Shown here piece by piece: positions 46,725 to 59,282 of a DNA stretch of 64,000 nt. How positions within the stretch are numbered: the first letter of the stretch is position 1; each line of letters begins with the position of its first letter. The position numbers were made by a program, and so were the translations under genes. The notes under the pieces are model-generated. The model ran no database searches. It worked only from the letters and a program-made list of their open reading frames with translations, and was not told the DNA's origin. Source of the stretch: Prosopocoilus inquinatus (Eukaryota; Arthropoda; Insecta; Coleoptera; Lucanidae); the NCBI GenBank assembly GCA_036172665.1, contig CM069876.1:43307001-43371000 (forward strand). Direction: 5' to 3'.

Positions 46725-47960
46725 ACGACTTCTTGTCCTCCTCACTTTCACTCTTTCTCTGTTCCTCTGATGGAAAATGGAATGGAAAAATCCTTACCTT
46801 ACCTTTTTGAAGAGGTTGTTAGTACTTATTACTATTAATAAAATAAAAGGAAATAGAAAAATATTTTGTTATAAACTAAATAATAAAAGTAAAATTTCAA
46901 CGATGGTGAATACAAGGAAAAGAACAGACTGATTAAATAAGTGACGAAATGATATTCTTGCCTACAATTATAAAATCTCATATGGAAAATAATAGCGGAT
47001 ACAAATACAATTGGAGACACTGAGACGGTTTTTCTTTCTACACAAATGACGTCTCTGCTGATGATAAATGATTCACAACAGTATTTGATGATAAATGATT
47101 CACAACAGTATTTGTACTATTTGGAAATTAATGCGCATACAATTTCCAAATGCTATGTATTGTTAGGAAGATGAATATTTTACAATTTTTATATCCTTTA
47201 CGTTAGGAAAATTAAATTATTAGTTGTTACGGTTGAAAAACCGCGTTCAAAGTCACCCTGTATATGATGAATTTCGCGTCGCGTTAATTTTTAATAATGC
47301 AATAATCGTATGAATGTATAAATGTATGAGCATCTAGCTTTGTGTTTCCTTCCCCTTCATTTGTTGCGTTTGAAATAACTTTCTACATTGCAATCTCCGT
47401 CGTAGCGCAGATGTGCAGTTCACAGCGCTAATCACTTCCCAAGGTTTTGATCTACTCCTACATATTTTGTTTTTCAATTCGTAAACATTTTTTTTTATAT
47501 ACCAAAGCATCAAAAATTATTTTTGGTGGTTATGAAAATTGAAGTATTAAGAGCAAATAAAACCAAAAAACTAAATTTGAAATTACACCGAGTAAACTTT
47601 TGTAAACTGCTTGAGAAATTTTCATAAAATTAAAATTAATACAATGCACGAATTTTAAAAATCCATGACTATCCTTCACCAGAATAATTTTTCAAAAGTC
47701 AAAGTACGTCTTATGGACACTTGTAGCAATAAATTTTAACGACTTCGCTATGTCAAATACAATTGGAGATATTGTAACGGTTTTTCTTTCTGCACAAATG
47801 ACGTCTCTACTGATGACAACATTTTTGAAAATATTATCGGATCAGTTTAAATGTGAACACAGCACACCGTGAAAAGCGGTTTACTTTTCGTCGCGATTAC
47901 CAAACTTGGGGAAATTTAAATTAAACACAAATCAAGATTTGAATTCAAGAAAGATTAACG
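46725..47960 (+). mobile_element. three-copy element cluster, copy 3 with insertion
   Basis: Its left part (GGAAAATGGAATGGAAAAATCC to AAATGACGTCTCTGCTGATG, to about 47070) is colinear with copy 2. A segment of about 0.7 kb follows that copy 2 lacks, then a second AATACAATTGGAGATATTG..AAATGACGTCTCTACTGATG (about 47757-47817) and the terminal CACAGCACACCGTGAAAAGC (about 47855). A 28-bp direct repeat containing GATGATAAATGATTCACAAC lies at 47056-47112, at the left edge of the extra segment. Confidence 0.7.
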
Positions 47961-50335
47961 TAGCAATGAGATAAGGCATGTGCTTTTATTAAGCCTTAAC
48001 TCATTGTCAGTTCGAGTGTCAATTGTTTATAAGAAATATATGGTCAGGTGTCAATACCCGTCGCATAACAGAGCGTCTTTTCAACACACTTTCCTGTGCT
48101 AGAGGGCACTGCAATTAAAATAGACATTGTTTTTCAAACTGCGGACGGTCATTTCATTTCATTTCATGTATGAGTGGGTGGTTTCGGTTAGTTTGCTGAC
48201 ATGATAAAATGGGTTTCCCATATACAGAGAAAGTGAAATCCTAAACCAGATAAGTCCTTTATCTTACAAGTTTGATTGGAAATGCTAAAGTTCACCTTCA
48301 TTTGATTGCGCGGATATCTAACAAAAGGGCCGTCATGTTAATATGAGATGTTGTTTAAGTAAGCTGGCGTCGCAGGTCTAAATGAATGCTTTATCTCAGA
48401 TCGGAATATTAAAAAAATACTGAGATTTTCTCGAAATATTTAAAACTTTTGTTAAGGACACGTAAGTTCAATCGTTTCTATTTATGGGGTTTAAATTTCT
48501 GCTCTTATTTCACAAACATCCGGTAGTAGGTATTAATAGCTGCTCGTTAATCGTATAAAAGTTACTTAGCGTTTATTTATTGCCTCCTAGTTTGTATTCA
48601 TGAGTCGGAAAGATCAAGAAAGACAAAGAAAAGATGATGAAACGAGTTTGCTACGATCCCATAATAACCCAAAGTTGTTCTATTTTTTTAAGTACAAATC
48701 TGCGCCCGCCGCCGCGGCGGTAATTTATTGTTCTTTTATACAAAAGGAATATATCTCAGGGGGGGCTGTAGGCTGACTGCGCCGACTTGTTTTTCGTTTG
48801 ACAGATATACTTTTTCATTATCCACCCTTATTTTCTCTAGACCCGCTTGTGATTTATGGACGCTCTCCGGTTTCTTCGCCGAGGGTCGTTTTTCCTATTT
48901 CTGCATAAATTTTTGTCACTTAAGCCGCATAAGCGGATTTTACACTCCTTTATGAAAGTGAGGGTTAGCGGCGGCGAGATATATTTAATCTATTCAATAG
49001 TTCTTTTTTTTGGGGGGGGCTCGTAATAGAGAAGCGATGATATATGGGAGGGCATTAAATATCGTCTTCATGGGGGTGATCTCGAGATTGAAAATCCATA
49101 ACGCTTACTGACCCTTCACGAAACCGGTGCACATTTTAATTTCACGATTATCCCCCCCCCCCCGCCACCTCTTCTCCCCCCACCCCTCCCATCCACCCCG
49201 CCACTTCATCAATAAATAAACGAAGAAGAGTTACTTTCAAGACAAATTAATATAATTCAAGCAGCTTGATTTCTTGTTTGACAACTTTCTGTTTCGCTTG
49301 ACAAGGTTACCTTAAATCAGAGGTACCGTAACCCTACGATTTGTTTCTCTAGCTAGCACAGCCTACTTGCCTTATCTTAACGACAACGTACGTACGTTCG
49401 TGTAAACCACAAATAGTTCTCAGATAATTTATGCGCGCAATCGACCTTTGCATAAGCCCGGGATTAAAGGCGTGCGATACACGCAACATTTTGTCGCCGC
49501 CACAACACAAAACGCGACACATCTCGCACGTAACCCACCCTGTAAACAACGTAATTAAAAGCGATAAAACCGCCCCCGCGCCCCGCCTCAAAAATAAATT
49601 CGAACTAATCAGTTTATCGCACTGGTATCGCCCTGTTAGACGACGGCGACGGTTTATGTGCCCGGTAAGTAATAAAGCCACTCGGCACCGCTCACTCGCT
49701 CACCCCTAGCCACCCGCCCCCGCCCCTCTCCACCGCGGGGCCGCTCGCTAAACTATATTAACAATAAACCCAACACGCCGGAATAATTGTTATTACTAAA
49801 TGAAGCGGAGGGTTCCCGTTTCATACGCAAGAACGATCTTAATAATGTAAATATATAGATCTTGTCGGGGGGGGCATTAACTCGAATGCGTCTGATATAA
49901 TGGATTGTACGGGCGCCCCGGAACAACGGGGCACTACTTTGATTTAGGAAATGGAGGGGCGCCAGTGAGTGCCTGTTAGGGATTACCTTTCTAATTTCGT
50001 GAAATTAATACGTAACGAGGTACGAGGTTATCGTTAACGCATCGCCGAGCAGGGAATTTGATACTGTTACTGTTGATACTTCGGGACGCTTTTTTTTTCT
50101 ACGAGGTTTAAAATAATTATAAAAGGCCTGCTCAGGGCCGCCGGCGTGGGTTAAGTACGGCTGAATTTAAAATAAGCTGTTCATTTCTTCTTGATAATTT
50201 TTTATTTGTTTTCAGTTGGTCTTCTGCGCCATACTATAACCCCGAATTTTCTTAACGAAAACTTCCTAGTTCATAATTTTGGACGACACTTCCATCTCTC
50301 CAAGCAACAACATTTTGCGACGATCTCTGTACATC
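47961..50335. other. gene-free DNA, CpG-containing patches and C/G homopolymers
   Basis: A (TTTCA)n run lies at 48150-48170, and C- and G-runs at 49010-49019 and 49153-49163. A pair of opposite-strand frames (49349-49681 minus and 49431-49709 plus) in a GC-rich patch carries no domain. Nothing else was noticed. Confidence 0.4.
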
Positions 50336-50336
50336 T

Positions 50337-50462
50337 CTTGCCGAGAACTAAGTTTGGTTTACGTCACGCTTGCATCACCTCTTGCCGAGAACTACGTTTG
50401 GGTTACTTCACGCTTGCTTCACCTCCTACCGAGAACCAAGCGTGGATTACTTCATGCTAACT
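50337..50462 (+). repeat. 44-bp tandem repeat, three units
   Basis: CTTGCCGAGAACTA or CTACCGAGAACCA starts units at about 50337, 50381 and 50425. Each continues CGTTTGGGTTAC(G/T)TCACGCTTGC. Because 44 is not a multiple of three, the three overlapping short frames here are the same DNA read in three phases, which argues against coding. Confidence 0.8.
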
Positions 50463-51734
50463 TCGATATTGACCGAGGAGGAGGAGGACGACGGAGTAAT
50501 TACAAGAAGTCTGCTTGGGGGAAGGGAGGGGTGCCACTTACCTGATTGTAATAAGACTTAGTGCCGGGACAATGAACTTCGGCACCGCCGTCAGCTCAGC
50601 AGGACGGGCGTGGATTGTTGTTACGAAGTTTAACGCCATCTTACGTCATTCAATTTTTTAAGCGAACAGAAATTAAGAAAAAGGACATCCGGTTTATACA
50701 TACACTATAATTTTATTTGCAAAATGACCAGGTAAACACAGAAATTAAACATGTGAATTCGCACACCAAATGACTTGACAAAATTGGAGCGTAACACACT
50801 CGTAAATGGAGCAGTCAATAAATAGTGCCGCCTACACAACGACTAGTCTGTAAACGCCTTAATATGAAACTGAAATAAGTGTGAAAAGCTAAAGAGAAAA
50901 TATATGTTGAAGAGAAAGGCGCCAGCACACACAAGAGGTACAGGTGAAATGTGGTAGTTATGTCGTAGTCAAAAATTATACGATCTGCAAGTCAAAATAA
51001 ACATACATTGGCCCACCTTGACCTTCGAAAAGGTGGTCCGAAGTGAAGTCCAATCGTCGAGGTCGGCCAAAAAGCGGGTATAAGTTTGCAGCATCAGCTA
51101 GCCACTTCCCACGGGACAACCAAGCTACCAAGGCAAGGTTAACCTCAACTCAATTCCCCCAATTCCAAAAATAGCCTGGAGTAACCGTAAAAGCTTAACA
51201 TAAAAGCTTGTCGTAAAAGTGGGACCTAACAATTACTCAAAACGAAATAGTGAGTCATTTCTAGACTTTTTTATCCAAGCTACGTAAAACCGTGTCAAAT
51301 GAACGATTTGCGCAGGAATAATCGATCCAGAAGTTGCCGTGAAGCTCTATCGCACATGCTACTTGGTAACAATAGGAGCACTTTGACTGGACTACGCCAA
51401 CCGTAACTTACCGTGCCTCTTAAAGCAAGTTAGGTCATTCCCTCGGAGACCAAGGGGTGGAGAAGAGCTGGGTAACTGTTTCCATTCAGTGAAGACGGTG
51501 TAAGGGATTCGGAAGATGCAACGGTAAAGAGCGCCACTTGGCAAAAGTTATGCAGTCCACAGGTGAAAAGTGATTCACAATCGGGAAAATGTATCCCTGT
51601 CTGCCCCCTGAAGGTGGGCTCTTCAGGACCCGCTTCTCCATTGGTATACCTCCAAAAAAGAGGAGATACCTCTTCTAAAAGTACCCATACCACAAGAAAG
51701 AGAAGCTAAGGTCAAAAATATAATATAATTAATG
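50463..51734. other. gene-free DNA, nothing recognised
   Basis: The frames 51430-51693 and 51623-52033 (minus) show no recognised domain; the latter crosses the fold-back element. A small stem (CCACCTTGACCTTCGAAAAGGTGG) lies near 51015-51040. Confidence 0.4.
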
Positions 51735-51984
51735 AATAGGTAAAACAGCGACATCCTACGATCGCTTTTTGACCTGATATTGCAGTAGGAGAGACAAATT
51801 GAAGCGGGTTGGTTACATAATAAGCTACCCCATGCAAGGCGGCCATGCTTGCTGTCAAAACATAATGAAAGTTTTACAAAATTTTGTTGCAAATCGTTTT
51901 TGATTGCAGTGAAAACCAGATAGGGCTGAAAAAGCTGTGCAGAGGTTTTCACTGTAACCAAAAACGATTTGCAACAATTTCTTT
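51735..51984. mobile_element. fold-back element with 14-bp flanking direct repeat, copy 2
   Basis: Flanked by TAATATAATTAATG at 51721-51734 and again at 51985-51998, which reads as a 14-bp target-site duplication. It contains AGCGACATCCTACGATCG near the left end (51747). Its right half is a hairpin: TTGTTGCAAATCGTTTTTG..CAGTGAAAACC at 51884-51917 pairs with GGTTTTCACTG..CAAAAACGATTTGCAACAA at 51944-51977, with two mismatches in 34. The start motif and arms are shared with 9925-10063. No coding. Confidence 0.75.
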
Positions 51985-51998
51985 TAATATAATTAATG

Positions 51999-52985
51999 TT
52001 TATTATGGCACAACCATTGGGTAATGACCGCAAAAATAATGAATAGATTCATTTTAACACTACTCACAAAAAGGGGCGTAAACGCATCAACGTGAGTACT
52101 CTCGTGGTGCTTACAGCCTCGTGACAACAGAGCGAATAAATAAAAAAATGGCGTGAAACGCACAGGACTGAAATCCAGAAAGGATTTGAAAAAGAAACTA
52201 AAGAGAAAAGCTCTCCATCCACATTTACGTGAACTTGCTCTAAAAAGGGAGCCAAAATCTACTATACCATCTAACATCTAACAGAACAAGTAAATTTCAA
52301 CAAAATAAGTGACATTAACAAGGTAGATATACTCGTATAAATTCCCCTGACTATGCTAACAAACAAGCTAATCAACTCCGACTGTTTGACAAAAAAAAAT
52401 TAAAATCAAAAATGTACCATCTTTCAACGAACACAACGTAATTAGGTCAAGAGGCTTGCTCTACTTAAGCATCGTCCCTTTCCCGTTCGTTACGTAAGTG
52501 GGGTTGCATTCGATATGCAAAAAACATCCTTAATTGCGTGCACAATTTAGGTGCAATATTGCAATTTCTGTAATTTCGATTTCATTCGCGCTCTGCGCGC
52601 CGTCTACAAAATTCAAGGAAAATCAACCTCCGCTGCTTGACTCATTTCATTTTGATTTTACACCCGTTATGATTCACTTAAATTGCAACTTAATTTTTAT
52701 ATAAAAAAAAAAACATTGCATCTCTCTCTACGAACTGAATGCGCGAAAATATGCAATCTCGATGAAATTAAATGAAATGTAGTCGATGCAATAAAATTGG
52801 GTGGCAGACGCAAAAAAAACAACAATCACGAAGATTCCCATAGACGTGGACGGGACAAATAAAACTATTCTTAACTGAAACAAGTGCCCAAAAAATGGGA
52901 AATCGAGAAAAGTGGTTCACACGAGTTAATAATTACGTTACGTCCAACGTAAAGAAACACGATGCCGCGTGCGGATTGCATTATT
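51999..52985. other. gene-free DNA, nothing recognised
   Basis: AT-rich sequence. The overlapping minus-strand frames 51993-52277 and 52064-52255 have no domain. Confidence 0.4.
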
Positions 52986-52989
52986 AAAA

Positions 52990-53360
52990 GAAACACGACA
53001 CTGCTCGCAACCGTAACAGGTTAAGTACCTGTTACGGTTTCATTTCCGTACGGTTTTGTGTATCCCTCTATACAGTAAGATTAGTGCCGTAAAGAGAAAC
53101 CATCGGGAAATTAAACCGTAACAGGTTAAGTACCTGTTACGGTTTAATTTCCGTACGGTTTTGTGTGTCCCTCTATACAGTAAAATTAGTGCCGTAAAGA
53201 GAAAACGTCGGGAAATTAAACCGTAACAGGTTAAGCGCCTGTGACGGTCTGAACCTGTTACGGTTTAATTTCTCGACGGTTTTTTTTTTGTCAGGAAATT
53301 AGATCGTCACGGGTACTTAACCTGTTACAGTTTATTTTCCCGACGATTATTTTTTTTTCA
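52990..53360. repeat. array of palindromes, 105-bp period
   Basis: The palindrome AACCGTAACAGGT / ACCTGTTACGGTT with a 5-bp spacer (TAAGT) starts near 53009. CCGTAACAGG anchors lie at 53011, 53116 and 53221, so spacing is exactly 105 bp twice. In the second unit the arms extend to 19 perfect bases (AAATTAAACCGTAACAGGT and its complement). The third unit is altered (GCGCCTGTGACGG) and followed by a further half-palindrome pair out to about 53345. Linkers carry CCGTACGGTTTTGTG, CCTCTATACAGTAA and AGTGCCGTAAAGAGAAA. The AACAGGTT/AACCTGTT cores would fit Grainyhead-type binding sites, but that is inference. Confidence 0.85.
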
Positions 53361-54898
53361 CTTGGTCTTCTGAACCTTAACCACCCGAACGGTAGTTTCG
53401 AACTTTCTTATAATGTATACTATAACGACGAAATGTAAATCTGAACACAACGAGTGTATAAACCTATAAATAAGTACGGATTGTCCAATATAAAGTTAAG
53501 CTTGGTGCAGCAGTTGGGCCGCCCATTTGCTTCGAACAGGTCGACCGGCGGAATTTCCACGGTCGTACATAGGAGGGGCATAAATATTCCCGGACAATCC
53601 AAATGACGTCGAGGAGTAACAATGCAATTGCCCCGAGAACACCGGTCGGAACAGTACCGCGGTACAGCTGGAATATTTACCTTCGACAGTCATCATAGCT
53701 CAGTCTCAGGTGATGATTTAGTAAATCTCGTTCTCGGATTCAGTTTCCAATTTACATTCTGATTTATAAGCCCCTCCGGTGGCACATGCGACGAAAAAGA
53801 CCTTGAATTTTGAGTAGTCACACGCGCTTGAATTTTTGAAAGCCACCAAAACAAAAAAAAAACTCCTAACCCTCTCAAATTATAAAACGACGGTAGCGTG
53901 TAACTTCAAGTACACAGAGTCACTTTTTGCCCCACTTGTCTGGCCCCCCCCCCCTCTTTTTCCATGTGCACGAGCGTCTACTTTTTGTTGGCCGTTTTGC
54001 ATCCTCGTCGTGTATCGTCCGCAACTGCGGCACGTAAGGGCCCTCGTGATGCAAACACCCAATTAATTTGAGGCGTACACATGCATGTAGCCATTCACGT
54101 CGTACCCTCGTCAAGCTCTGCTCATTCACAAGCATGTTTATTGCGATTGTAGGGGGTTGTATGCATATGCACCGTATCGATTTGCACCACCACGTATGGG
54201 ACTTACATTGCATCCTTTCGCTGTATTACGACTTGGGATGGATTACCCCCCGACAGTCAGTGAGGGATGTAGACAACTCTATTAATATTTACGGAGGAGA
54301 AATGCGAACGGTCTGGTAATGCGTGTGTGCCTAAGGGAGTGTTGTTATACTGCTTTTATTTATGGATGGCTGCTTATAAGGAAATATTCGTTTTCTGATT
54401 CATTTTTTTGCAACGAGAATTAGGGGACTGTGATGAATGGTTGAGTAGTAGATACTCACATGAGTTGTTACCACCACCCTCCAACACCCACCAGATTCAA
54501 TTCAAGACATATTTAGTTTTGGTTTGCAGGTACATCGAACAGTTATTCAGGGTTGTTACAAATAGAAGAAAACGAGAAAGGCTCTGTTGTTACGGTGTCA
54601 AAACCCGTTTTTTTGGGAACGACCTGTACATTCCATTCGACTCCCATTTATTTCTGATTTCGCAATGTTAAGAAATTCTTTCGCGTTTAAAACGCTTCGT
54701 TTGCCGCACCCAGTTCGTCGGAATTTTATTGCGACAAACAACAGTTCTTTAATATCGCTCTGGAATGATTAATTTCGAATTGCGTTTTATTTTGGACGCG
54801 TGTTTGGACTTGGACCGTTTTAAAATACTCCGGTCACAAATTAGTGTAAAGGCATCGGCACTCCTTTGTGGCTTTAAATAAATAATATCGCGGGGAGA
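53361..54898. other. gene-free DNA, nothing firm
   Basis: Overlapping frames of 60-97 codons occur on both strands (53420-54320) with no domain. A GC-balanced, CpG-containing patch at 53500-53700 could be regulatory, but I see no core promoter motif I would defend. Confidence 0.35.
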
Positions 54899-55085
54899 AG
54901 CTATTCTTTTATTAGATAAGATTGCATCATCTTTCATGCAATGCGACTTTTACGATCCTTACTCAACTCGATGACTTTAAACTTGTAAAATTCTGCAATT
55001 TTTACGATCCTGTCTCAACTTGATGACTTTAAACTTGTAAAATTCTATTCTTTTATTAGATAAGATTGCATCCTCTTTCATACGT
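54899..55085 (+). repeat. nested direct duplications
   Basis: CTATTCTTTTATTAGATAAG..ATTGCATC(A/C)TCTTTCAT occurs at about 54901 and 55044. Between them, TTTTACGATCC(T)T..CTCAACT(C/T)GATGACTTTAAACTTGTAAA is duplicated at about 54948 and 54999. The interleaved order suggests a duplication of one small block inside another. Confidence 0.8.
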
Positions 55086-57249
55086 TTGGACTCGTTCGTG
55101 AAAGATGATGAAATCCTATCTAAAAAAAAAAAAACATTACATCCGTTTCGTGAAAACCGTTCGGAATTATTATTTCATACAGTTAGAGAGTAATAAAATT
55201 TCCCTTGCCATCTGCTTTTTTTATTGAATTAGTTGATGTGAACTACAGGTTTTTGCGAGCTAATATTTCGAAGGATAGTTTAATTGGTCTCGCCCCCTGA
55301 CCTTTGACGCCATTGGAGTCATCTCACATCAGCATCATCAGCTGGTCTCTACTGATGTCGCGATGGTTTTGATTGGTGCAAACCTGCCTTTCGAATATTT
55401 TGGAAGGCAGTGTTGGTTTCCTTGATTTTGACCTGGATTGTTATTAAATCATTATTGCATAATTCGAGCCATTTCCATTTCCTTTTACCTTGATCCTCTC
55501 CTCGTCTCTGTTAAGAATCGGTGGCGCTCACTCAACCTACACCCACAGCCGTCACGAGTGGAGCTACTGGCTGTACTGAAACTTAAATTCGTCAGCACAA
55601 ATCCTCTGTCTACACCTTGTAGGTAGTGCTGTGATTACTTTGGGCTAGGATATTATCATTGGGTTAACCAGATACCTGACGGCACATCATTAACCATCGT
55701 AACGGCGTCGTCCTGCAAGTCACGCTCCTTGTATCCCCGGGTTCATGATTTATAACATAACGTTGAACGTGTGCTCCTTATCCCGAATCTTTTCACGCAC
55801 CGTTATCGGGCACGCATTAGATGCGACGCGGAACGTGGTTGTCGCGTTTACGACGTTATTCAATTTGAGATATTCAGCGTCACTTCGACAGATTTGAAAG
55901 CATGAGCGATGGTGGAGGCCGCAAGTTCGCATCGATTAATCAGTGTCCGGACCGGTGACATTAAGCCGACAAGGCTGTAACCCTTGCACTGCAAGAAACC
56001 GAGCTGTCGTGCTAATAGACTCGCCGACAGAAGACGCATTTGTCAATATGAGCCGTCGCTGATGTCTCCCCCGACCTCTAGGTGTACCGCGAACACGTCT
56101 CGGGGACGAAGCCGCGGCCCGGGCTCGTCATAACTTCGCAACTGGGTCGTTGGCGTTTAATTAATGTTGATAATTAGTCAACCGGAAGTTTTCGGACGTT
56201 TTGCGGCGCCTGTTTCTGTGGAATTGTCGGGGGCGCTTCAAAAGTTAGAGCGGAGCTGCATTCGACAATAATTACTTAACGCAGACGGTTTCATATAAAA
56301 TTACACGTTTTAACTATCTATCTAATATATATTGTAACGGTGACAAGCTTCCACCAAACCAAACGTCACGTAACTTATTAGCTTCTATTGCACCGTGAAC
56401 TTTGCGGTTGGGTTGGGTTGGGTAAAATCGTAATACGCAATAAAATACATTTATTAGAAACATAGAAAAGCAGATATAACTTACATGACATTCACCAGAT
56501 TATGAGTTGACTTTACCGTATCATCAAACTGCCGGGACTCGTCAAACTCGTCAATCTTGTCGATCTTATTAATACCCCCGGAAGGGCCGATATTTATGCA
56601 AATCAAGCTCCAGCATACCGTTTCTAAATTGCTTGATTCAATGGTTTCTTAAAGTGCTGAATTTTAAAATAATAACAATGAGTGACGGCTTGCGCCAAGC
56701 CACCGCTTATTATTATGTTTACATTTTTTCGATTAATTTTTATTTTATCCCGTCTGTGTTGTGATGTCCTGGCTCCAAATCCGGTTGTTGTTTTTTAACA
56801 CGGACTATAAGGGTCAACCAAAAAGCTAAAGATCCGATATCCGAAGACCCAAGAGCCAATCCGAAAAGATCAAAGGGGATACGATACAGCGAAGATCACG
56901 TGGCTCTTCAAAGGAGTTCGTGGTGGTTTCCTCCCTCCGTCCATCTCACCTAAGCGAGGATAAGTTAACAAGGACTGCAGAGGTGATCCTAAGAGCCTAA
57001 GAAAATGGAGATCACACTACGGAAAAGGGATGGGGTTCAAATGTATCCTCATCAGATCGCTACAGATGCTCTGACGTCGGTCGTCAAAGTCTTTCCAAGA
57101 CAAACAAGACGCAGAGATTAACCATCCGCTAATTTTAAATTAAGCTACTGACCCTGGATTCCCAAATAAATTGAAAGAACGACAGTCGGCTCACCTACCA
57201 CTTCGAAGACGTCCTCCACGATGAGCAGGGCCAATTTCCGGCTGGAATT
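55086..57249. other. gene-free DNA, short GGGTT run
   Basis: GGTTGGGTTGGGTTGGG lies at about 56406-56422, too short to be telomeric and not the common insect telomere unit TTAGG. The frames at 55438-55626 and 55750-55932 lack domains. Confidence 0.4.
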
Positions 57250-57440
57250 TACGGTTTAGGTGTCGCCTGAAGTGGAAGAAACTTGCCCCTTACATACGAG
57301 AAGGTGAAGCAAAGGCAAGGGAAGTGCGTTCGGAACCAAAATAAATAAAAGAAATGATTCTCGGTTTGCGTTTTGTGACCTTGAAGACCAAATTTGTAGC
57401 TTAAGCGTCGCCTTAAGTGGCAGCGAAACCATTTCCTTCT
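57250..57440. repeat. diverged direct duplication, about 148 bp apart
   Basis: TTAGGTGTCGCCTGAAGTGG at about 57254 and TTAAGCGTCGCCTTAAGTGG at about 57402 begin related segments (GAAACTTGCC.. / GAAACCATTTCC.., then a (G)AGGGCGAA-like stretch). The 76-codon minus-strand frame 57256-57486 crosses it and is not a gene. Confidence 0.55.
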
Positions 57441-58513
57441 TGCAGGAGGGCGAAATAATTGTAGTACAAATGCGTTTAGGGCACAAGACTTTATAGAATC
57501 ATTTCATCAAAAATTGGTAATGTCGAAGGCAAAAATCAGGCCAACAATTCCGATTTAAATGCTCTCGATTATTACTATGGGGAGTAACTGAAAAATGAAC
57601 CAACCGAGTCCAAGCATCCCTCTTTTCGAACCGCCATTAACAAGACTAGAATCTCGACCATTTGAAGTGGCAACAAGTTATTATAAACTGATTAATACAA
57701 GATAAAAGCAGTGTGTGGTGCAAAGAAGACAAAACTAAAAAATGCAAAAGCACTGGAGCTCTGCTCCTCCGCCCCCATGTACTTGCCCTATATCCAACAT
57801 AATTGATTTTTAATGTCGTTACCACGATGAAATAGATTTCGATTACCAAAATGCTATCCAGATAACATATCGATGCTTCATTTGCTTATTTGCTCAAGCC
57901 AAATATCAGCGGAAATGAAAAATGAAATTTTTGGCTTTGAAGCACGTTGACCTAATTTGCGCGATGCAGGGGTCGGCGGCTGGCGCGCGCAAAAAAAAAA
58001 CCCGAAAACCCCCCCAAAGAGCAGTAGATAAGTGCCACTTCATTTCCAAATCAAACATCGGCTAATGAAACGTAAATATTGATAACAAAAAAGTGCGTGT
58101 AAAATATTCATCAGGTTTTTTTTTTATTTCGTCATTCCGGGCCGCCGTTAAAATTTAAAAAGGTAAAAACCCAATTTATTTCGTCGGTCCACACACACAC
58201 ACGTACAGACGCACATGCGGCCGCGAACGAACGAATGGGGAAAATACGTTCTTCGATAACTAATGCATAAAATTATCATTTTAATCGCGTTTTAAATAAA
58301 CAAATGCGACTTTGCGTTTTTTATCAGAATATTTTGTGTATAGTTTTGTATTTTGAGGGGAGGGTGACCCCCCGCCCCCCTCTACCTTTTTCTGAAACGC
58401 GTCGTTCATTTACATATAAATTGTTGAATTATTATGGCCTTATTATCAGTCGCAAACTTTTTTCACCCCGGCCCCCCCGGCCCTCATTCGAGTAAATTTG
58501 ATCAGCAATGATG

Positions 58514-58554
<41 letters not shown>

Positions 58555-59282
58555 GCACCGTCAGCGTTCCGAGGGATTTCGTTCAAGCGAAGCAAATCTG
58601 CCGCAGTTGTTGATAATCAAGTGAACAATTTTATTATAGTCGATGCGTATGTGAGGGATGAACAGTTTAAACGCATTACAACCACACGAAGGACAGACTG
58701 CACCCCCCAAAACACAAAAATATTATAAAATAGATAACACCACGCCATGTACTTGTCAATGTTAATATAATTTGCACTCAGCTCTGCCAGTCAGTATTTA
58801 ATTAATATTAATTATTTGTTAAAATCAACCGCCTGTCATTGTTTCGAATTTAATTAAAATACAGTGTTACGATTAGTCCATTGCAAACAATGATTTTCCA
58901 GGAAGCTTTTTTTTTCCGTACGCGCTTAAATTATTTGTTATTGAATGCAACGCAATCAAAATTTACGGATGCTGCAATAACATTATTATAAAATATTTGG
59001 TTAATTATGAGCACTTTATGATTTGCTCTTGCCAATAAAAATTTTTGCAAATAATTATTATTGCGGTATTTAGTTCGAACGGGGGATATAATAGTCGTTT
59101 GTTGTTACAAACAAAATCAAGCTTACGCGGATGATCCGAATTGGTCGAAACGTTTGATGACACGAGTCCCGGCGCTTAAATCAACTTAATTAAATACTTC
59201 CGTCTTTCTTGGTACCATACGTTTGGTTTATGATGCAAAAGTTACATTATTTGTAAATAAAAAAAAAAAATTATACCGTCAC
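57441..59282. other. gene-free DNA with CA and GA microsatellites
   Basis: A short (CA)n lies at 58190-58202 and an uninterrupted (GA)n at 58522-58552. The frame at 58498-58728 translates the GA run. From 58740 on it is AT-rich with no recognised feature. Confidence 0.6.

Noticed and set aside
50191..50561. Three overlapping plus-strand frames with repeated residues
   Set aside because: They are the same 44-bp DNA repeat read in different phases; 44 is not divisible by three.
56406..56422. GGGTT repeats suggesting telomeric DNA
   Set aside because: Only about three units and not the usual insect telomere repeat.
58498..58728. 76-codon plus-strand frame
   Set aside because: The frame is driven by the (GA)n microsatellite and has no domain.
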